DNA of 64,000 bases from assembly GCA_029260295.1 (NCBI GenBank), contig JAJDDN010000007.1, positions 1 to 64,000 of the forward strand, given 5' to 3'. Source of the DNA: Phycisphaerales bacterium. GTDB lineage: Bacteria; Planctomycetota; Phycisphaerae; Phycisphaerales; UBA1924. Positions within the stretch are counted from its first letter, which is position 1; each line of letters opens with the position of its first letter. The notes below the pieces were generated by a model that saw only the letters and a list, made by a program, of their open reading frames with translations, searched no databases and was not told where the DNA came from. A program made the translations under genes and the position numbers. Of the stretch, positions 57,865-64,000 are shown in pieces.

Positions 57865-59442
57865 GTGTCCCAGAAGACTTTGAAACCCGATGTATTGAGA
57901 GCCCAGAGCCAGCATTGCTCGACCAGTCGAGTATGCAAAATCGGCATGATCGCCGGGATAACCGCCCTGATTGCCTCTCTTGGGGGGTGTATCGGGAATG
58001 ATTCATTTCTGAATCCGAGTGTTACCGGACGCTGGGAACATACGCCAACTCGTGTACCGATTCTTGAGCATCTGGCGGCTATTGAAACGCCAGCGGATGA
58101 TTGGGTTGAGATTTCAGAAATTACCAACGAAGATCTGATCCCCCAGTCATCGGTGTATCGGGTGTCTTCGGGCGATGTCCTGACGCTGAGTATCTGGGAC
58201 CTGATCTCGACCAACCAGGTTGAAATTCTTATCCGGCAGGTGGACCCCAATGGGTATGTCGAGGTTCCTCAGCTCGGTCGTATCTTTGTGACCGGATTGA
58301 CCGAGAAGGAAGTCGGCCAACGGATCGAAGATTCAATGGTCAAACTGGTCGCCGACCCACTTGTTTCGGTCGTGGTCGATCAACGACGAGAACAATCATT
58401 CTTCCTGATGGGCAATGTGTCCAATCCTGGCCCATATGTCGTTCCTAGTACTGACTTTAGAATCCTACAAGGGCTTGTTGGCGCCGGTGGAATTCCCCAG
58501 TTTGTTGAAGAAATTTTTGTGATTCGACAGGTGCCTTTAGATGATTCACTGAGCAAGATTCAGCGAGAATCACGGCCGAGTGCCACTCCAGGCAATCTCG
58601 ATGGTGGCTCTGAAGGCGAGAACTTGCTTGATGTGATTGATGACTTATCAAGCCCTGGAATGATGTCGGGCTCTGGGAACGGATTGATCGCTCCTTCTGC
58701 CCACTCGGCACCAGATGGCGATGACCCGCTAATCGATCTGATTGAGCCCAGTGCGAGCAGTGGCCAGTCAGCCGATTTTGCTGATTCAACCGACCAAAGC
58801 GTGGACATTGAACCATCTCGGATGCTGAGTCCTCGGTGGCGTTTTGTCGATGGGCGTTGGGTGCGTGAAGCGATCCCGGTGGCTGCTCGACAGACGATCC
58901 CGAGCGTCGATGACTCGATGATGCCTGTGGATTCACGCGGGCAGTTATTTACACAGCGGAAGATCCGGATTCCGGTCAAGCCTTTGCTTGCTGGGGATGC
59001 CCGGTACAACATTGTGATCAGAGCTGGGGACATTATTAGTGTGCCCCCGTCACCGATCGGCAATGTATATATTGACGGGCAGGTTCAGGGACCCGGGGTG
59101 TACAACCTCCCGGTGACCGGACGACTGACTCTGACCCGAGCAATTACCAGTGCTGGCGGGCTCAATGGCGTGGCAATCCCTGAGCGTGTGGACCTGACCC
59201 GTATTGTTGGGGTCAATGAACAGGCGACGATTATGCTGAATCTCCGGGCGATCCAGGAGGGGACCCAGCCTGATGTGTACATCAAGCCTGATGACCGGAT
59301 CAATGTTGGTACGAACTTCTGGGCGACGCCTCTGGCGGTGCTTCGGTCCGGATTCCGGACGAATTACGGGTTTGGTTTCTTGCTTGATCGCAACTTTGGT
59401 AATGATGTGTTTGGTGCTCCGCCATCAAATGTCAACCGATGA
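57865..59442 (+). CDS. Wza-like polysaccharide export lipoprotein
   Basis: A 525-residue predicted lipoprotein with a lipobox near 'ALIASLGGC' (Cys after Leu-Gly-Gly). The Poly_export domain begins 'YRVSSGDVLTLSIWDLIS', continues 'VPQLGRIFVTGLTEKEVGQR', and is followed by SLBB-type segments ('GNVYIDGQVQGPGVYNLPVT'). It forms the outer-membrane channel for capsular or extracellular polysaccharide. A GTG start at 57865 has AGGAG 8 nt upstream; an upstream TTG frame lacks one. A long Ser/Asp-rich insertion (about 240-330) is unusual. It is followed by the exosortase gene, about 180 nt away. Confidence 0.92.
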   Translation: MSQKTLKPDVLRAQSQHCSTSRVCKIGMIAGITALIASLGGCIGNDSFLNPSVTGRWEHTPTRVPILEHLAAIETPADDWVEISEITNEDLIPQSSVYRVSSGDVLTLSIWDLISTNQVEILIRQVDPNGYVEVPQLGRIFVTGLTEKEVGQRIEDSMVKLVADPLVSVVVDQRREQSFFLMGNVSNPGPYVVPSTDFRILQGLVGAGGIPQFVEEIFVIRQVPLDDSLSKIQRESRPSATPGNLDGGSEGENLLDVIDDLSSPGMMSGSGNGLIAPSAHSAPDGDDPLIDLIEPSASSGQSADFADSTDQSVDIEPSRMLSPRWRFVDGRWVREAIPVAARQTIPSVDDSMMPVDSRGQLFTQRKIRIPVKPLLAGDARYNIVIRAGDIISVPPSPIGNVYIDGQVQGPGVYNLPVTGRLTLTRAITSAGGLNGVAIPERVDLTRIVGVNEQATIMLNLRAIQEGTQPDVYIKPDDRINVGTNFWATPLAVLRSGFRTNYGFGFLLDRNFGNDVFGAPPSNVNR

Positions 59443-59623
59443 TTTGAGTCATTCTCTGAACCTTGCGATGATCCCTCTCGTACACATATGAGTTGAGATT
59501 TCGGAATTCGATCATCTATTCAGGTGAGCATCTCCAACAGGTGTGTTTGTGCGCCAATCATCTTGTCCTTAGGAAGCAAACCAAAGAATCCGGCTTTATT
59601 GGCCGATCAGCGTACTACCCGAT

Positions 59624-60586
59624 ATGAGCACCCAGAGCACTCCATCGAACCAGATTCAAACCCTCACGACGCGTAGCGATGAGGGGCTTGTCTTTGGGAT
59701 GTTTACTCGGCGGGGGCTTCTGATTACCGGGGTGCTTGGGGCGTTGTTTGTGATCCTGTTTCATCAGTGGTTTTTGTTCCAGTTCAAGATGAGCTGGGAG
59801 AACAAAGAAGACTGGGGGCACGCGCTGGTGATCCCGTTTATTTCTTGGTATCTGCTGTGGCTGAGCCGGGAGAAGATTGCCCAGACAGCGGTACGGGCCT
59901 TCTGGCCTGCGTTGGTGCCTTTATTAGTTGGGATTCTTGCGTACTCGTATAACTTGTTCTTTACGAGCAACCCGATGCTGCAGGGTTTTTCGATGGTGCT
60001 GAGCTTGGGCTCGATGGTGCTGCTGCTTACGGGGCCTGCGATGCTCCGGTATACTTTTTTGCCGATCCTGTACCTTGTGTTGATGGTGACGATTGCCGAG
60101 GCGATCATGCTGAAGGTGACCTTTGGTCTCCAGCAGCTGGCGTCGCAGGGTTCATGGTTGATGCTGAGTGTGATCGGCGAGCCGTTTGAATGGTTCTCGG
60201 TGGACCTAATCGGCAACCAGCTTGACATCACGACGAGTTCTGGCGAGTCGCTCCCGCTCAATGTGGCCGAGGCGTGTTCTGGCATGCGTATGGTGGTGGC
60301 GTTTTATGCTTTGGCTGGTGCCGTTGCGTTGCTTGGCTGCACACAATGGTGGCAGCGGATCGCGTTGATTCTGCTGGCCGGACCTGTAGCGATTTTGATG
60401 AATATGGTGCGGGTGACTGTGCTGGGGCTGCTTTCACTTGTTGATCCGAATCTGGCTTCTGGAGATGCCCACACGATCATTGGGACGCTGCTGCTGATCC
60501 CATCTCTTGGATTGTTTATGGGCGTGGTCTGGATGCTTAATCGAATAATTGGCGGTGGCAGTGTTGATCAGGAGCAAACAGCATGA
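59624..60586 (+). CDS. Exosortase/archaeosortase family protein
   Basis: A 320-residue membrane protein with about eight helices, predicted to cut proteins that carry a C-terminal sorting tail and pass them on. The triad is visible: Cys218 in NVAEACSGMR, Arg263 in NMVRVTV, and His283 in SGDAHTIIG. Such enzymes act at the outer face of the inner membrane and occur in exopolysaccharide loci. EpsI follows with a 4-nt overlap. No PEP-CTERM-like protein was found in the window, so the substrates are elsewhere. The subtype is not known. Confidence 0.93.
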   Translation: MSTQSTPSNQIQTLTTRSDEGLVFGMFTRRGLLITGVLGALFVILFHQWFLFQFKMSWENKEDWGHALVIPFISWYLLWLSREKIAQTAVRAFWPALVPLLVGILAYSYNLFFTSNPMLQGFSMVLSLGSMVLLLTGPAMLRYTFLPILYLVLMVTIAEAIMLKVTFGLQQLASQGSWLMLSVIGEPFEWFSVDLIGNQLDITTSSGESLPLNVAEACSGMRMVVAFYALAGAVALLGCTQWWQRIALILLAGPVAILMNMVRVTVLGLLSLVDPNLASGDAHTIIGTLLLIPSLGLFMGVVWMLNRIIGGGSVDQEQTA

Positions 60587-61461
60587 CTCAACGCACCGGG
60601 AGTATCTTTGCGCCTTTGCTTGTCGGAACGATCCTGATCGGGTCTACCGCGGGGATCGGTGCGTACATCAAGTTCGCGGATCTTCATATGCAGAAGAGCC
60701 CGATCTACCCCGAGAATAACCGACAAGTTTCGGCAATCCCGACCGAAACCGAGAACTGGATCCGGATGGGATCTGATCGGATTTCGTCGAGCGAGATCAT
60801 CGAGACGCTTGGCACACAGAACTATGTTTCGCGTGATTACATCCGCAAAGACTCGCAAGAGACAAAGAGCCCTGTCGTTCTTGAGTTACATGCTGCGTAT
60901 TACACCGGGATGATTGATACGGTGCCTCATGTTCCCGAGCGGTGCTTTGTGGGCGGGGGTTTGCAACAGAGCGAATCATCTCGGAACATGAAACTGAATC
61001 TAGACACGAGCTCTTGGCGGCACGACAACGCTGTTGCCCCTGAACTTTCTGGGCTTGCGGGCAAGTTGTACACGGTTCGTTTGAGCAACAACAGGAAGTG
61101 GAGTGATGCGCCTGGGATGCGTGTTCGGCTGCCTCGTGATGTGACGCCTGAGAATGAGTTGCTGATGCGTTGCTCGGAGTTTGTGCTCGGGGATGGCCGC
61201 AAGATTTATGCGGGGTACTTCTTTATCGCCAACGGCGGGACCAAGGCCAATGCCAACGAGGTCCGCACTCTTGCGTTTAACCTGACTGATGATTATGCGT
61301 ATTACCTGAAGATCCAGGTGAACTGTGTTACTGCTGAATCGATGGATGAGTTTGTGGAATATGCGGGGCAGCTCACAAGCGACCTGCTCGGTGAGATGAT
61401 GCGGTGCACACCCGACTGGGTGGATGTCCAGCGGGGGGATTACCCGCCTGGGGAACAGTGA
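60583..61461 (+). CDS. Exosortase-associated EpsI-type protein (DUF3485)
   Basis: A 292-residue protein with one N-terminal membrane helix and an outer EpsI domain. The family signature 'DTVPHVPERCFVGGGLQQ' is present, as are 'AAYYTGMIDT' and 'FVLGDGRKIYAGYFF'. The domain is fused to some exosortases in other bacteria and separate here. Its role is unknown, but it always accompanies exosortases and exopolysaccharide genes. The start overlaps the exosortase stop by 4 nt, so the proteins are made together. Confidence 0.93.
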   Translation: MTQRTGSIFAPLLVGTILIGSTAGIGAYIKFADLHMQKSPIYPENNRQVSAIPTETENWIRMGSDRISSSEIIETLGTQNYVSRDYIRKDSQETKSPVVLELHAAYYTGMIDTVPHVPERCFVGGGLQQSESSRNMKLNLDTSSWRHDNAVAPELSGLAGKLYTVRLSNNRKWSDAPGMRVRLPRDVTPENELLMRCSEFVLGDGRKIYAGYFFIANGGTKANANEVRTLAFNLTDDYAYYLKIQVNCVTAESMDEFVEYAGQLTSDLLGEMMRCTPDWVDVQRGDYPPGEQ

Positions 61462-61580
61462 ACTCATACACATGTGCGGGTGTTCCGCGGGTGTGTTGAA
61501 AGCCTAAGAACTTGACGGAATGAACCCGTCAGAACGAAGTCTAAACCGCGATGTGCGGGAATAGCAAAGAGGAAATGATC

Positions 61581-64000
61581 ATGGCATCTCGTGTGAATAC
61601 CAAGTTTGTCGTCATTCTGATTGTGGCCGTGATCGCCATGCTGGGGATGCTGTTTGCGGCGTACTCCGTGGTATACAAGACCGCAGGCGACCTGGCGGCT
61701 CTGGGCGACGAGGCCATGGCGCAAGGAGATGCCAACAAAGCACGGAAGCTGTATTCCAAGGCTGTTAATAAAGACCAGACCATTGTCGTGAACATCGAGA
61801 AATGGATTGATGCACTCGAACAATGGACTCCCGATACCGAGACCGCGTACTACGACGCGTTCCGTGGTGATTACCTTGGTGCCATCCATCAGGCGGCGAT
61901 CGTTCAGCGTTCAAATATCGATGCTTACCACAGAGAACTCGGGATTTCGTATGACTCGCTCTCGCGACGATACTCGCGTACGCAAGCGGATCAGTTAATC
62001 CGTCGGACGACCGAGGCGCTCGGGTTCTTTGATGGGATCCCTGGTGTTGATCCGGGGTGGCCTACTCTGCGTCGGTATCGCGGGCTTGCGTGGGAACGGG
62101 TATCTGCCGCCAATGGTGTAATTGAAGAGTCCCAGTTCGAGATCATCAAGGAAGACCTCCTGGCGGCACTCTCGGTCAACCCTGACGACGACCGCGCTCG
62201 GAGCGCACTGATGCGATGGACTGTGTTCCAGTCTGTCCAAGAGATTGTCAACGAAGATACTTCTGGTGTGACTGCGGCGCGGCGTGAGGCGGTTCTGATG
62301 GGCCAGAAGCACTACGAGGAGTTCAGCAACTCACCGCTCGTGCTTGTAACGAGTTTGATGATTGAGATGGAACTCGCCAGATCAGAGGCCCGCGAGGCCA
62401 ACCCTGTCAACGAATCCGCTCGCACAAAGGCTGTGCAGGATGCACTGATCGCTTTTTCTCCTCGCTTAGATGCTATTTACAATGCCTTGACGGAAATACC
62501 GGTGAGCAATCTTTCACTGGGTATCGTGAATAACTTTCGGCTTGTAGAGTACCTGGCCGAGCCCCAGAATAACTTCTCCCGGAGCATCATTCTTTTCGAG
62601 AAGATGATCGAAGCGGAGCCTGAGGCATCGGATGTATTGCTCGCCACGGCAGCGATATATACAAGCCAAAGGCAGATGGAGAAGGCATCGGCGATGTATG
62701 AGCGGATCATCGAGCTCCCTATCCCGCCGGTATCCATTCAAGGCGTTTACACCTTTAATGCTCAGCGTGAGGCGTTGATCACAAAGGCGTCAATGAAGCT
62801 TGAGGAGTATCAGCGTCTCGCTTCGAGCGAAGATGCCAAGGAAGAAGAAATTGAACAGCTTCTTGAGCTGGCAATTTCGGCTCGCGATCGGTATGCCGAG
62901 CGTGTCACTGAGGACAACACCCCGCTGATGATCATTGATGGGCAGATCGCTTATGCCCATGGCGAAACTGAAAAGGCGCTGCGGCTCTTTAAACAGTTTA
63001 TTGATCTGAATGACAACCCAAGATCCAAAGCACGCGGGCTGTGGCTCGAAGCGATGGCTGCCAGTGAGTTGAATCAGAACGGTACGGCCCGCACAGCGTT
63101 GACGGCCCTGCTAGAGCATCAGCCTTATGATGTCCGTGCGTTGCTGATGCTTGCGGGGATCGAGTCCCGTCTTCAGGACTTCCATCGCTCTAAGACATTG
63201 TATCAGCAGGTCTTGATCTATGACCCTGATAACCAGACCGCACGCAATGCGATTGTGAACATCAACGCGATTGATGACCCGTCGTTGCTCAACGATCCCG
63301 CGCTTGAGTTGATTATTACTTCGCGTGGTCTTCGTCGCGGAACCGACGACAACCCGGGCGACATGTCCGCGTCGATTTCGGTGCTGACCGATGGGATTGA
63401 GTCTGTAAACTATGCACCAAATGTCAGCCGCGAGCTGGCCTCAATCTTGCTGGATCAAGGAGATATTACTGGTGCACGCAGCCTGCTGAAGCTAGCGGTT
63501 GCGGCCAATCCTGACGACGAGGGGCTCATAAAGTTCCTTGAAGCCGTCAAGAGCGACGACGAGTTTGAGATTCTTGTTTCGATGATCCGAAACAATCAGC
63601 CTGACCCGATTGAACGGTTGGTATCAATCGCCAATATTGCATCGTCGCGTGGAAGGTTTGAAATTCTTGACGATTCGCTCAGTGAACTTGCTGAGATCGC
63701 CCCGAATGACCCACGATTATTAAACCTTTCCTTTGTTCGAGCGCTCGAACTTGACCAACTCGACAGAGCCAATGAAATTGCTAAGAATGCTCAAGCCAAC
63801 AACTCTGATCGGGTAAACGGATTGAGTTTCCAAGCTCGGCTGGCATCGTTTGAGGGCAATAACGAGCAGGCCGCCCAACTGCTCCAGCAGGCTATCTCCG
63901 GCGGCGGCGCTGACTCTTCGCTCTACAGGATGCTGGCTATTGAACAGCTCATGCTCGGTCGGATCGATGCGATGATCGAATCCTTTGAACAAGCCTTGAA
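61581..64000 (+). CDS. Large TPR protein of the exosortase locus, 3' end off the window
   Basis: At least 806 residues with no stop before the window edge. A single N-terminal membrane helix ('FVVILIVAVIAMLGMLFAAY') is followed by a long series of helical TPR units, for example 'LGDEAMAQGDANKARKLYSK', 'LIDGQIAYAHGETEKALRLF' and 'LMLAGIESRLQDFHRSKTLY'. AAGAGGAAATG precedes the ATG at 61581. Large TPR proteins, such as PrsT/EpsH-type, often accompany exosortases. It is separated from EpsI by 119 nt, where a small hairpin (TGACGG/CCGTCA) stands. Its end and any C-terminal domain cannot be seen. Confidence 0.88.
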   Translation, partial: MASRVNTKFVVILIVAVIAMLGMLFAAYSVVYKTAGDLAALGDEAMAQGDANKARKLYSKAVNKDQTIVVNIEKWIDALEQWTPDTETAYYDAFRGDYLGAIHQAAIVQRSNIDAYHRELGISYDSLSRRYSRTQADQLIRRTTEALGFFDGIPGVDPGWPTLRRYRGLAWERVSAANGVIEESQFEIIKEDLLAALSVNPDDDRARSALMRWTVFQSVQEIVNEDTSGVTAARREAVLMGQKHYEEFSNSPLVLVTSLMIEMELARSEAREANPVNESARTKAVQDALIAFSPRLDAIYNALTEIPVSNLSLGIVNNFRLVEYLAEPQNNFSRSIILFEKMIEAEPEASDVLLATAAIYTSQRQMEKASAMYERIIELPIPPVSIQGVYTFNAQREALITKASMKLEEYQRLASSEDAKEEEIEQLLELAISARDRYAERVTEDNTPLMIIDGQIAYAHGETEKALRLFKQFIDLNDNPRSKARGLWLEAMAASELNQNGTARTALTALLEHQPYDVRALLMLAGIESRLQDFHRSKTLYQQVLIYDPDNQTARNAIVNINAIDDPSLLNDPALELIITSRGLRRGTDDNPGDMSASISVLTDGIESVNYAPNVSRELASILLDQGDITGARSLLKLAVAANPDDEGLIKFLEAVKSDDEFEILVSMIRNNQPDPIERLVSIANIASSRGRFEILDDSLSELAEIAPNDPRLLNLSFVRALELDQLDRANEIAKNAQANNSDRVNGLSFQARLASFEGNNEQAAQLLQQAISGGGADSSLYRMLAIEQLMLGRIDAMIESFEQAL

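Overview
The window looks like chromosomal DNA of a planctomycete, most likely of the Phycisphaerae. This rests on content and was not checked by a database search. The pointers are a secreted M64 peptidase ending in a planctomycete-style dockerin pair, a DUF1573 protein, a DUF6624 lipoprotein, an exosortase locus, and short dispersed repeats of a kind I associate with planctomycete intergenic DNA. Genes are packed in both orientations, with many 4-nt stop/start overlaps. No plasmid, phage, CRISPR or rRNA features were seen.

Layout. 1-4 kb (minus strand): the start of rpmE, then ftsH, an LptE-like lipoprotein and a BamD-like TPR protein. 4-12 kb: a LysR regulator, a small membrane ORF, a DUF6624 lipoprotein, aconitase, an ORF interrupted by an in-frame TAG, RidA, an SDR oxidoreductase and a peroxiredoxin. 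This is also where eight copies of a hairpin repeat with covarying stems lie. 12-22 kb: recQ with a GNAT gene, then the minus-strand nuoJKLMN-terC run with successive short overlaps. 22-31 kb: pgsA-pgpA, dus with a zinc-ribbon membrane protein, an M64 peptidase, a DUF1573-rhodanese-MauE run, rpsR, and a free methionine sulfoxide reductase. 31-43 kb: RluA, a TolB-like protein, an esterase-like hydrolase, an unknown protein, an MFS carrier, a DUF559 endonuclease gene framed by near-perfect 36-bp inverted repeats, fumarylacetoacetase, two glycosyltransferases, a methyltransferase and TrhO. 43-57 kb: tRNA-Ala, an outer-membrane barrel, a cyclophilin, a pseudopilin, an ECF sigma/anti-sigma pair, a long coiled-coil membrane protein, aldose epimerase, an S41 protease, a GGDEF-EAL protein and lipoyl synthase. 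57-64 kb: a Wza-like exporter, exosortase, EpsI-type protein and a large TPR protein that runs off the window.

How the genes fit together. lptE and bamD serve outer-membrane assembly. nuoJKLMN supplies most of the membrane arm of complex I; nuoA-I and nuoH are not in this window. pgsA and pgpA are consecutive steps of phosphatidylglycerol synthesis. The last four genes form an exopolysaccharide/exosortase locus.

Three things stand out. First, at least ten genes have a TANNNT hexamer 5-6 nt before the start codon, which predicts leaderless transcripts. Second, the DUF559 gene sits in a 509-bp unit with 35/36 matching inverted ends, and degraded copies of those ends lie elsewhere in the window. 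Third, the hairpin family changes both arms of its stem together while keeping its core and its GGCACC tail, and two composite copies flank the SDR gene as direct repeats.
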